Shown: piece by piece, positions 38,650 to 48,000 of the stretch
Position numbering within the stretch: position 1 is the first letter of the stretch
How the letters are laid out: every line of letters begins with the position of its first letter
Assembly (NCBI RefSeq): GCF_900112955.1
Contig: NZ_FONP01000009.1
Location: 1 to 64,000 of the forward strand
DNA from: Peptostreptococcus sp. D1
GTDB lineage: Bacteria > Bacillota > Clostridia > Peptostreptococcales > Peptostreptococcaceae
DNA length: 64,000 bases
Direction of reading: 5' to 3'
The notes under the pieces: generated by a model
Told to the model about the DNA's origin: nothing
The model's input: only the letters and a program-made list of their open reading frames with translations
Databases searched by the model: none
Program-made: the position numbers and the translations under genes

Positions 38650-39329
38650 AACCATCCTCCTATCACTATTACTAAAATTAAAGCTGCATAAACAAAATCA
38701 ACAGCTCTCAGTCTTACAGAGATATATCTGATTTTCTTAATAGGATTTTCAATACATTTTGTCTCCGCCGCTTTTGAAATATCATCTGCAATATTTGACG
38801 AAATGACAAGAAGAGGTACGATTATATATTCCATATAAGAAACAGGATTTTTAAAAGAAATACCCCTTATCTTCATCGCCAACCTTATATTGTATTTTTC
38901 TTCCTTAAACGATGGAAAAAAGCGAAACATCACCGCAATGGGTATGGATATTCCTCTCGGAAGCCTTACCTTATCCATAGACGATATAACGCTTCCTACA
39001 TCTGATGTTTTAATCATAAATTTCCCCGACAGATAGGGAAGGTAAAACATTTTAGCTACAATAAAGAGCATAAAGAACATTTTTATCATAATATGGCTGT
39101 CCTCAATCATATTGAGTTTAGGCAATAAGGAAAATATGCCAAAAAAGAACACTCCTTTTATTGCATCTACTTTAAAACCATTTTTATAGAAAAGAAAGGA
39201 AATGAGCAAAACAATTCCTATTTCAAAGTAAAATTCTATATGATGAAGTACAGTCAGCCCAACCAGAAATGTTATCAAAAATTTTGTGATAGGATTGGGA
39301 TTATATGTGCTATCCAAAGAAGCGAGCAT
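38643..39329 (-). CDS. ECF transporter transmembrane (T) component
   Basis: The 228-residue membrane protein resembles CbiQ/EcfT. It has four or five hydrophobic segments and an EcfT-type coupling region with alanine- and arginine-containing helices (PRGISIPIAVMFRFFPSFKEE and RLAMKIRGISF). It links the ATPases to the S component. Its ATG shares a base with the stop of the S-component gene (TAATG). Confidence 0.88.
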   Translation of the reverse strand: MLASLDSTYNPNPITKFLITFLVGLTVLHHIEFYFEIGIVLLISFLFYKNGFKVDAIKGVFFFGIFSLLPKLNMIEDSHIMIKMFFMLFIVAKMFYLPYLSGKFMIKTSDVGSVISSMDKVRLPRGISIPIAVMFRFFPSFKEEKYNIRLAMKIRGISFKNPVSYMEYIIVPLLVISSNIADDISKAAETKCIENPIKKIRYISVRLRAVDFVYAALILVIVIGGWLW

Positions 39330-39913
39330 TATATTATACCCGCTTTTTCAAAGTGCTTTTTAAGGAAAGCTTTTCCAATGTATGCTCCAATAACTCCACC
39401 TACAATTGCACCTGCATATACAAGTGCCATATTAGGATAGGTAACTAGCTTTTCAAGCCCTGCTGTAAATTCCTTTCCCATCATTCTCATACACATTTCA
39501 AGATATCTTTCCTTTACTAATAGCAGCTGCATTAGAGACCCGCAAATCCATGTGTTAAATACGGCGAATGAAATCATATTATACTTAAATGATTTGTAAT
39601 CTCCCGCCTTTCTTATCAGCTCTGCAATCATCATTATGATTAAAGCATGAACAGGTAGTACATAAGTATGTCCCATTGAAAACATAATAAGCGGAGATAT
39701 CATACCAAGTATAAATAAGCCCCAAGGTTTTTGAACCTTTGCCATAAAAAGCATGATAATAACACCAGTAACTATTCCCAAAGCTGTAGGATATACCAAA
39801 AATAAAATAGGAATCATACCGATCATTCCAACGGCGAACATCACTACAAAATATATAACGGTAAATACACCGATAGTTACCAAATCCTTTATCTTCAGTT
39901 TATTTGTATTCAT
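39329..39913 (-). CDS. ECF transporter S component, MptD/Trep_Strep family
   Basis: The 194-residue protein has six hydrophobic segments. It matches the Trep_Strep (TIGR02185, MptD-like) group of integral membrane proteins in pattern: LVTIGVFTVIYFVVMFAVGMIG at the N-terminus and PWGLFILGMISPLIMFSMGH in the middle. Members of this group occur with dedicated T and A subunits, as here. Some related systems have been linked to heme import in streptococci and lactobacilli, to my recollection. The substrate cannot be read from the sequence. Confidence 0.85.
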   Translation of the reverse strand: MNTNKLKIKDLVTIGVFTVIYFVVMFAVGMIGMIPILFLVYPTALGIVTGVIIMLFMAKVQKPWGLFILGMISPLIMFSMGHTYVLPVHALIIMMIAELIRKAGDYKSFKYNMISFAVFNTWICGSLMQLLLVKERYLEMCMRMMGKEFTAGLEKLVTYPNMALVYAGAIVGGVIGAYIGKAFLKKHFEKAGII

Positions 39914-39973
39914 AAGTTTTTACCTCCTTTATATTCCCCCAAGTCATCACTTTACTACATTTAAATTTTTATA

Positions 39974-41698
39974 TTACGACATAGATTTCGAAATCATATA
40001 CTGATATAAATCAGATTTTTCTCTGAGCTCCTCATCAGTTCCCAGAGATTCAATTTTTCCATGATTTAATAAAACAATCTTGTCAGCGTTTCTTATTGTT
40101 CTCATTCTATGAGCAATGACGATAACTGTTTTGTTCTTAATCAGCTCAGATAGAGCCTCCTGAATAAGACTTTCATTTTCGACATCAAGAGAAGCCGTAG
40201 CTTCATCCATCAGAATAATCGGTGCATCTTTTAAAATTGCCCTTGCTATGGACAGTCTCTGCCTTTCACCTCCTGAAAGTCTTTCTCCGTTTTCTCCTAT
40301 AACCGTATTTATCCCATCCGGCATTTTTGCAATAAACTCATCGCATCTTGCAATTTTTGCAGCTCTTATGATTTCTTCATCTGTAGCACCCTTTTTACCT
40401 ATTTTAATATTGTCTTTTATACTGGCATTAAATAAAACCACATCCTGAAAAACAATAGAAAAGCTTTTTAAAAGGGTTTCAGGATCTACTTTTCCAATAT
40501 CTTCTCCTCCTAAAAGAATTTTACCCTTATCTATATCCCAAAATCTTGCGGCAAGCTTGGTCAAAGTCGTCTTACCGCTGCCCGATGGACCAATCAAGGC
40601 AGTCACCTCTCCTTGCTTTGCAGTAAAGCTTACTCCATTAATCACCGAATAATCATCATATCCGAAATAGACATCTTTAAATTCAATATCATAATTTTTT
40701 ATATTCATATAAGATTTTCCCTCTTGAATCGGCATTGTTTTAATTTCTTTCATTCTGGTAACAACTCCATCAAGAAGATTAATCATTGCCATAAATGCAA
40801 GAATACTTTCAATAGGCAAATATATACTTGCAGTCAGCAATAGAAAAGCTATATAAACAAGTACATTAATCTCTCCTGCAATTAACATACCTGCGCCGAC
40901 AATAGATACCGTTACAATTCCAAGCTTTAAAAGAATTCCTGCAAAGGCAATTGAAATACCTGAAACAAATTCGGTTTCCAGCTTTACCTTCGTTGCATTT
41001 TTTAATTTATCAAAAAAAACCTTAATTGTTTTTTCTTCCAGGTTATATGACTTTATTTCTCCAATTTGCTCAATTTTTTCTTGCAAATCATCAAAAACCA
41101 TTCTGCTTGCTTTTATCCACTTATCTACGGTTTTTCTTTGCTTTCGCTTAGATAAAGAAAAAATAAGAATGGATATAGGTATTACCCAAAGTGCAGAAGC
41201 TCCAAGCTTCCAGTTATAGCTTAAAATCATAAGGGCTATAATCGCTGTAGAAATACTTGTCGAATAAATATGAGGCACTGCATGAGAAAATATTTCTTCA
41301 TAAAGCGTAATATCACCCATCATTGTTGTCGCAAGATCAGTTAAATCTCTTTTTCCGAAATATGATAGTGGAAGCTTTTTCATTCTGTTTGCAAGATCTA
41401 TTCTGGAGCTTGCCGTCTCCTCATACACATTATTATAAAGCCTTACATAATCCCATCTTGCAACAAAATACATAATGACAATCATCGTTATAATAAGCCC
41501 TATATAAACATAATTTGAAAGCTTTAAGGATCCTTCTAACCCCTCCACTTTACCTAAATATTGAAACAAAAATGTAAAGGCTATTATAGGAGGAAACATT
41601 TTTGTTAAATTTAATATTGTGTGAGAAAAAATAGATTTTTTAAGGTTCCTTGCTCCTATTTCCGTCATAGCATATCTTTTTATAAAATATTTATCCAT
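39974..41698 (-). CDS. ABC half-transporter (exporter fold), second of a pair
   Basis: The 574-residue protein has a six-helix ABC transmembrane domain (about 25-310) and an ATPase domain: Walker A GPSGSGKTT at about 370, signature LSGGERQR and Walker B ILMDEAT. It overlaps the upstream ABC gene by 8 bp and should form a heterodimer with it. Paired half-transporters with this fold either export compounds or, as in IrtAB and YbtPQ, import iron-chelate complexes. The latter is attractive here because an ECF importer follows. The start has AGGAGGT upstream. Confidence 0.9.
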   Translation of the reverse strand: MDKYFIKRYAMTEIGARNLKKSIFSHTILNLTKMFPPIIAFTFLFQYLGKVEGLEGSLKLSNYVYIGLIITMIVIMYFVARWDYVRLYNNVYEETASSRIDLANRMKKLPLSYFGKRDLTDLATTMMGDITLYEEIFSHAVPHIYSTSISTAIIALMILSYNWKLGASALWVIPISILIFSLSKRKQRKTVDKWIKASRMVFDDLQEKIEQIGEIKSYNLEEKTIKVFFDKLKNATKVKLETEFVSGISIAFAGILLKLGIVTVSIVGAGMLIAGEINVLVYIAFLLLTASIYLPIESILAFMAMINLLDGVVTRMKEIKTMPIQEGKSYMNIKNYDIEFKDVYFGYDDYSVINGVSFTAKQGEVTALIGPSGSGKTTLTKLAARFWDIDKGKILLGGEDIGKVDPETLLKSFSIVFQDVVLFNASIKDNIKIGKKGATDEEIIRAAKIARCDEFIAKMPDGINTVIGENGERLSGGERQRLSIARAILKDAPIILMDEATASLDVENESLIQEALSELIKNKTVIVIAHRMRTIRNADKIVLLNHGKIESLGTDEELREKSDLYQYMISKSMS

Positions 41699-43466
41699 TC
41701 TGACCTCCTATTCTCCAATTAATAGACCTTTGATATTCATCCCAAAGCTTTTTGTACATCTCTCCCTTTTCAAGTAGCTCTTCATGCCTTCCTTCTTCTA
41801 CTATCCTGCCACCATCTATAACAAGGATTTTATCGGCATTTATAACCGTTGATAGTCTATGAGCTATCATAAGAGTTGTCTTATCTTTAGAAAGCCTTTT
41901 AAAAGCTTCCTGAATAATGTATTCATTTTCAGGATCTGCAAAAGCAGTGGCTTCATCTAAAATTAAAAGCTTTGCATCTTTTAGAAAAGCTCTTGCAATG
42001 GCAAATCTTTGTATTTCACCACCTGAAAAATAAGTTCCTTTTGTTCCGTAAACTGTATCGAGTCCCTTTTCAAGATTATCCACAATCTCCTTTGAACCAG
42101 AATTTATAAGTGCATTCTCTATTTCAATATCTGTTGCATTTTCTTTGCCTAAAAGCAAATTATCTCTAAGGCTCATTTTAAATAGCTTAGACCCCTGAAA
42201 TACAAAAGCTATTCTTTTCATTAAAGCTTTCTTTTCATAATTTTTAATATTTGTTTTACCTATTAAGATTTCTCCATTGTCTGCATCATAAAATCTTGCC
42301 GCAAGCCTTGCTATGGTACTTTTTCCTCCACCGGAAGGTCCTACAAGAGCTACAGTTTCTCCTTTATTTACACAAAATGAAATATTGTCCAAAACCTTTT
42401 CATCCTTATATGAAAAGGACACATTTTTAAATTCTAATCCATCAGCAAAATCTATCTTTTCGCCATAAGTTAAATCCTCATAATTCAATATATTATCAAT
42501 ATTATCTAAGGCTGTGGCTGCAAAAAAACTAAACTGAGTAATAGTCGTACTCCTCATAACAAACATCCCAAAGGTTGGACCCAGTAAAAGATAAAAAACA
42601 GAATTACCTAATACCATACGAATATCCTCTCCTCTACCTATCAGAACTATGGCTACAGGTACAAGGAAAAATGCTGTAGAAGCTGTAATAGCTTCATACA
42701 AAGACATTTTATTTCTGTACATAACGGTAAGCTTCATTACAGTTTCTTTTAAGCGAATAATTAAGGAATGAAGCCTCTTAAAGCTTTCAACACTCTGTGC
42801 AAAGGTCTTTACAACAGGTATCCCTCTGACATACTCTACCGTTTCGGCTGATAGATTTGCAAGATCTTCAAAGTATTTATTTCTCTCCTTTTTCATTTCC
42901 TCATTCATCATAGTTGCCATAAGTCCCATTGATATTATAAGAGGAATAAGGCTTGCCACTCCAAGTCTCCAATCAAAGTATAGAAATAGTACCAAAAGAA
43001 TAATCGGAGAAATCACAGACATAGCTATATCAGGAAGCTGATGAGCCAAAAAACTGTGGGTTTGAGCTGCACCGTCCACAATCACATTTCGAATTTTTCC
43101 ACTTTCTCTATTTAAAAAATATCCCAACGGCTTCTTCATCAACTTTTCTACATTTACTTTTATAATATTATCCTCTACCTCAAAAGCAAAAATATGAGAT
43201 ATTATAAGCGCTATAGTATAAAGCAAAAGACCTGCAATAGCAAATGCTGCGGCAGAAACAGCATAATTCTTTATAATCATAGAATCAATATTGCTGCTAT
43301 CAAGTATGACACTTTTTACTATTTTATGAATATAAACCATAGGCGTAATCACCATAATCCCAGAGGCAGCAGATAAAATCATAGCTAAATAAAGCATATA
43401 GCCCTTACGTCCCGCATAGGGCATAAGCCTTTTTAGCACTGACGGTTTCCTTTGTTTTTCTTTCAA
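41691..43466 (-). CDS. ABC half-transporter (exporter fold), first of a pair
   Basis: The 591-residue protein has an exporter-type transmembrane domain (about 18-310) and an ATPase domain with GPSGGGKST at about 372, FSGGEIQR and LLILDEAT. The signature begins with FSGG rather than LSGG, common in one partner of a heterodimer. The start is TTG, positioned by AAGGAG nine bases upstream. It is the promoter-proximal gene of a seven-gene operon facing the AraC regulator. Confidence 0.9.
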   Translation of the reverse strand: MKEKQRKPSVLKRLMPYAGRKGYMLYLAMILSAASGIMVITPMVYIHKIVKSVILDSSNIDSMIIKNYAVSAAAFAIAGLLLYTIALIISHIFAFEVEDNIIKVNVEKLMKKPLGYFLNRESGKIRNVIVDGAAQTHSFLAHQLPDIAMSVISPIILLVLFLYFDWRLGVASLIPLIISMGLMATMMNEEMKKERNKYFEDLANLSAETVEYVRGIPVVKTFAQSVESFKRLHSLIIRLKETVMKLTVMYRNKMSLYEAITASTAFFLVPVAIVLIGRGEDIRMVLGNSVFYLLLGPTFGMFVMRSTTITQFSFFAATALDNIDNILNYEDLTYGEKIDFADGLEFKNVSFSYKDEKVLDNISFCVNKGETVALVGPSGGGKSTIARLAARFYDADNGEILIGKTNIKNYEKKALMKRIAFVFQGSKLFKMSLRDNLLLGKENATDIEIENALINSGSKEIVDNLEKGLDTVYGTKGTYFSGGEIQRFAIARAFLKDAKLLILDEATAFADPENEYIIQEAFKRLSKDKTTLMIAHRLSTVINADKILVIDGGRIVEEGRHEELLEKGEMYKKLWDEYQRSINWRIGGQNG

Positions 43467-43541
43467 AATAATTATCTCCTTTCTTTGTTTTTACTGAAGC
43501 TTTATACATTTTTACCAAAATACAGTATAATCCTTTTAAAC

Positions 43542-43553
43542 TATCCCTTTTAG
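43542..43553 (-). promoter_or_regulatory. Candidate regulator site, operon side
   Basis: The 12-mer CTAAAAGGGATA on the minus strand is repeated exactly, in opposite orientation, at 43673-43684. It lies just upstream of a TATACT element, the likely -10 box of the operon. No good -35 box is present, as expected for an activator-dependent promoter. Confidence 0.5.
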
Positions 43554-43608
43554 CTTTTAAAAAATTAATTTTTTCTATAAATAAACCCCAGTAATTAATT
43601 ATATATAA

Positions 43609-43637
43609 TTGTATCATTTCAAAAATTATGTTACAAT
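43609..43637 (+). promoter_or_regulatory. Promoter of the AraC-type regulator gene
   Basis: TTGTAT (43609-43614) and TACAAT (43632-43637) are spaced by 17 bp, 62 bp before the start codon. Confidence 0.65.
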
Positions 43638-43672
43638 ATATACAAAAGATTTATGTCTAATAAGGATAAAGT

Positions 43673-43684
43673 CTAAAAGGGATA
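43673..43684 (+). promoter_or_regulatory. Candidate regulator site, regulator side
   Basis: This is the second copy of CTAAAAGGGATA, between the promoter and ribosome binding site of the regulator gene. A related sequence, CTAATAAGGATAAAG, lies immediately upstream as a 16-bp direct repeat. Binding here would repress the regulator's own gene. Confidence 0.45.
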
Positions 43685-43698
43685 AAAGGAGTGGAATT

Positions 43699-44688
43699 AT
43701 GAGTGATTTTTATCAATTTGTAAAAGAATACATGAAGGTATGTGAATGTGAAAAAACATGTAAATACTGTAAAATAGGTCATAATTTTTGTATTGATACA
43801 GATGAAGCCAAGGGTGTTTATTGGTTTTACGAAACAGAAGATTTTATAGTCAGTATTCATGATTTTTTTATAAAAAAAGAAATGATACAAACCAATTTCC
43901 CCAATATGGATGAATTTATGCTTTTTTCTTCCTCATACATCATTACTGCAAATGGAGAAAGCTTTAATCCTTACCAAACCCTAACATCAAATGTTTTATA
44001 TATTATCGATTTAAATAATGTATCTAAGAATTATCGCTTTCTACTTCATGCAGGTTCCCCATATCTAAGTGTTGAAATCAACTTCAAAAAACAAATGATT
44101 GAAAAATATTTAGACTCTTTAAAAGATAAAGTTTCTTACTCAGATATATTTTTTAATACAAAATTAATGATTACAAAAGCTTTAGAACATTTGGCAAAAG
44201 ATATATTAAACTGCAAAATGGAATCTCCAGCCGCTGAAATATTTTTTGAAGCAAAAGCAAAAGAATGGCTAAGTTTAACAATAGATGCATTTTTAACTCG
44301 AAAGAATAGCTTTTTATCTGAAGATGATAATAAAGCTATAAAAAATGTTGCAAAATACCTTGATGATCATTATGCTATAAATGTCCCTCAGGAAACATTG
44401 GAAAAAATTTCCATGATGAGTGGCACGAAGCTTAAAAAATTATTTAAACAAAAATATCAGATGAGCATTACTGAATATTCACAGAGAAGAAGAATGAACA
44501 TTGCTGAAATACTGCTTTTAAATTCGAATCTCAAAATCAAAGAAATAGCTGAATCAGTAGGCTACTCTTCTCACTCTAAATTCAGCACTTATTATAAAAA
44601 ATATAAAGGGGTTTATCCGAAAGATATTAAAAAACAGGTATCTGAAAAACTATTTATCGACAATTGTGATTGTTTTAAGGATAAATAA
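43699..44688 (+). CDS. AraC-family regulator with a cysteine-rich N-terminus
   Basis: The 329-residue regulator ends in a double helix-turn-helix AraC domain (about 220-315, with SEDDNKAIKNVAKYLDD, MSGTKLKKLFKQKYQMS and IKEIAESVGYSSHSKFSTYYKKY). The N-terminus carries Cys15, Cys17, Cys21, Cys24, His28 and Cys31, a spacing that could hold a metal ion or iron-sulfur cluster. The middle region has no known ligand domain that I recognise. ATG 43699 follows AAAGGAGTGG, while the longer frame to 43609 has none. It is divergent from the transporter operon and most likely controls it. Confidence 0.88.
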   Translation: MSDFYQFVKEYMKVCECEKTCKYCKIGHNFCIDTDEAKGVYWFYETEDFIVSIHDFFIKKEMIQTNFPNMDEFMLFSSSYIITANGESFNPYQTLTSNVLYIIDLNNVSKNYRFLLHAGSPYLSVEINFKKQMIEKYLDSLKDKVSYSDIFFNTKLMITKALEHLAKDILNCKMESPAAEIFFEAKAKEWLSLTIDAFLTRKNSFLSEDDNKAIKNVAKYLDDHYAINVPQETLEKISMMSGTKLKKLFKQKYQMSITEYSQRRRMNIAEILLLNSNLKIKEIAESVGYSSHSKFSTYYKKYKGVYPKDIKKQVSEKLFIDNCDCFKDK

Positions 44689-44741
44689 ACTGTGCAAAAA
44701 GAGAAGCTTAATCTGCCCTCATCATTTGAACAGGTTAAGCT

Positions 44742-44879
44742 CTAATAACTAATTAAGGCTCTATTCCTATATACAACAGGTGTTAATCCTTTTAACTTAC
44801 TTTTAATTCTATCATTGCTGTAGTAATAAATATATTTTTCAATTGTTTGTATTATATATAAGTCTTTTCTAAATAATAC
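44742..44879 (-). mobile_element. IS3-family transposase (OrfB) C-terminal remnant
   Basis: A minus-strand frame without a start gives IEKYIYYYSNDRIKSKLKGL followed by TPVVYRNRAL and a stop. This is the hallmark C-terminus of IS3-family OrfB integrases (xxYNxxRIxxxLxGxxPxxYR). A stop just upstream cuts it off from any catalytic core. Beyond its end, 44705-44715 and 44731-44741 form an 11-bp stem with a G-T pair, perhaps part of the old element end. No other gene is seen in 44689-45019. Confidence 0.7.
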
Positions 44880-44911
44880 CTATATATTTGTTTTGATAAA
44901 AGTAGAAAAAA

Positions 44912-44941
44912 CCAGAGATATCTATTTCTAAATATCTCTGG
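44912..44941 (-). terminator. Terminator of the LPXTG surface-protein gene
   Basis: CCAGAGATAT (44912-44921) pairs perfectly with ATATCTCTGG (44932-44941) around a 10-base loop. Read leftward it is followed by TTTTTTCTAC. Confidence 0.85.
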
Positions 44942-45019
44942 TAAACTTAACACCGGTAAATGATATAATTTCCTGCCCCACTATTTTATAGAACAAAGCT
45001 TTCTTATTTGTAATTTTTT

Positions 45020-48000
45020 CTACTTCGCATATTTTCTGCGTTTATAATCAAGCAATAGCAATGAAATTCCCGATACAAGCATTATCCATGCATATATAGA
45101 CAAATTCGCTTCATCTCCTGTTTTTGGTAAGTTCTTACTTATACTTGTATTTGAAACATTCGGTTTTTCAGTATTCTGCGAAGCTGTAGGTCTATCCGAT
45201 CTTGTTGATGTATTTGGATGTGTTGTTGACATACTTGAAGATGTTATTGGCGTACTTGGAGATGTTGTTGGTGTACTTGGAGGTGTTTGCGGAGCTTTTT
45301 TTTCATTGGTAATAGTAAGTCCATCTTTCATACTTCCTCCATAGACTACCTTGTACTGCTTATCATCAAATTTAATGATATTGCCATCTTCACCAGCTTC
45401 TTTCACAGTGTATTTGTAATAGTCTGTGCCGAGTCCGTTTGCCACCTCAAGCTTTTTGAATACTCCACTCCAGTTATTACTTGAATTTAACTCCAGTGTT
45501 TTTCCTGTAGGATTTCCATCCTTGTAAAGTTCTACAGTAATTTTATCTGTTGGAGCCTTGATAGTATTTCCACTATGGTCTTTCCATAGCTTTGTTACCT
45601 TGATATCCCTAATTGATGGCTCCATTGGTGTCCACGGTGTCTTTTCTTTGTTGGTAATGGTAAATCCATCTGCCATAGTTCCATCATATCTTACTCCGAA
45701 CCATTTACTATTGAATTGAATAGCAGATCCATCTTCCCCTATTTCTTTAACAGTGTACTTATGGATTGTAGGATTTTCTATTGATTCATAAGCTTTCAGC
45801 TTTTCAAAGGTTACTGTCCAGTTGTTATCTTTATTCAATTCCTTTTTACTTCCTGTAGCTACTCCGTCCTTATATAGCTCTACTTCTATTTTTTCAACAG
45901 GGGCTTCGTTCAAGTTATTACCTGAGCTATCTTTCCATTCCTTTGTTACCTTAATATCTCTTGTTGGCGGTCTCATCGGTGTCCAAATTAAGGACCAGAT
46001 AGCATATAGCTCTACATCTTTATCTACGCTTCCTATCTTAAAGGTATCCCCCTTATAATACGTAATACCCTTGCCATCTGCCTGTGTATTCCATCCATTA
46101 AAGATATAGTTAGCTCTCTTCATTGTGCCTTGATCTAAAACTGTAACCTTGTCTGTATCGGCATCAATTCCATCAGCTTCAGCAGATGGATAGTATTCTG
46201 TATTGTCTTTAGGTACTTCTCCGGTTACATCGGTATGATTTTTATGGTAAATGACATTTCCATAAATGATAATATCATATTTTACCTTTACCGTATCCTC
46301 AGGAATTGCTTGTTCTCCACCTGCCAATGTGTTAGCCGCAGCAGCTTCACCTTGAATTTTGCCTGTAGCCTTTGCTTTCACTTTTCCTTTATCAGTAATT
46401 TCTGCTATATCACTGCTTAATCCGATATATTTTAATGCAGGTTTTTCCGTAGGGTGATCACTTGTCACAATTGCTTTAGCTGCTTCTTCCATTGACTCCT
46501 CTCCAACATGGAGCTTTACATTTTCTATTTTTATTTTTGGAAGAATAATAAGTCCACATCCGATAGAATCAAGAGCCTTATCTTCTATTAATTCAGGTAG
46601 CTTCGAGGTTTCATAGCTTATTCTGTCAAAATCAGAATTCTTAAGCTTAAGCATATCTGAAGCTTTTGCTTTAACAGTAAGCTTTACTTCATCATTTGGC
46701 ACAATAACTTTTATCCACTGACCCTCATCAAGCATATAGCTTTTTAATTCATACTCTCCCTTATCATTTGTTGTTGCACTGTCAATTAAAGTATTTGCGG
46801 GAATAATCCTGTCATTAATGGCTATATCATGATTTGGGGAATAAAGCTCAAGCTTAATACCACTTGCTTTGTCTTCTCCATCATCAAATTTACCATTTTC
46901 ATTTTTATCCCACCAAACATCAGATCCAGCAATTGTAAAGCTGCCATATACATACTTAGCCGGTTTGATATACTCACTTATCTTATAGCCTGTATAATCA
47001 GTTGCCTCAAGATTTCCTCCGATATATGCCTCAATCTCATCAATCGTATTTTTAGCATCTGTTCTTAGAGGTAGCTTAATACTTACCTGACTGCTCTTAG
47101 GAAGCTCACCTAAGTCGATTTTTACGTGAGTTACCTTTGACCAATCGTCTATATTATCTGCCGAAACAAAAGTATTCCCTCCATCAATACTATAAATGAA
47201 TTCCCGCTTACCAGCTTGGCGACTATCGCCCGACACGATAGCTTCACCCGTCAAATACATGTCAAAATCATTTTTAAGATTCTGGCTAGTATAAGATGCA
47301 AATTTCCCTTTTTTAGGAATCTCAATAATTGTCTTGTATTCCTTAAAACCATTGCCATCCGGTACTTGTACAAAGAAATCTCCACGAAGATCAGCTCTTT
47401 CATTCTGATAAAATTTTTGTGTTGTAAAACCACTTTCTGAGCTATCATAAACTATATCATCATACTTTCCAGGAAAAATATTTGATCCTATAAATGCGTT
47501 TTTAGATACAATAACCTGTACATTGCTTAATTTGATACCAAAAAGCTTCTTCTCTTTTGTCGCACCCAATGCTGTTGCTGCATTATCAGCTAAGCTATAT
47601 AAATCTCCTTCAAGCTTAGCATAGCTATAGTATTCTTCCTTACTACCATCAAGCTTATTTTCAAGACTACTCATATCATAGTATACCATACCATAAGGAT
47701 AATGCTCATTTTCTCCCAATTTAGTTATACTTGTATATCTATAGCTCTTAAGTGCTATCACGATTGGATCTTCCATAAATTTAAGTACCTTGCTATTATC
47801 ACCATAATAATATGACCATTCTTTGTTTTTAGTGATTTCTCGAATTTCTCTATTCAAGGCTTGTATTCCTACATCTGTGATTGACATTTTAATCCATTTT
47901 TTACTGTCAGCATCAGTAATTTGCTCGATCTTTACGTTACCTGAGGCATTGTTATATCCTAAAAATTTGCATTTATCCAAATCTGCTGAAAATTGCTTAT

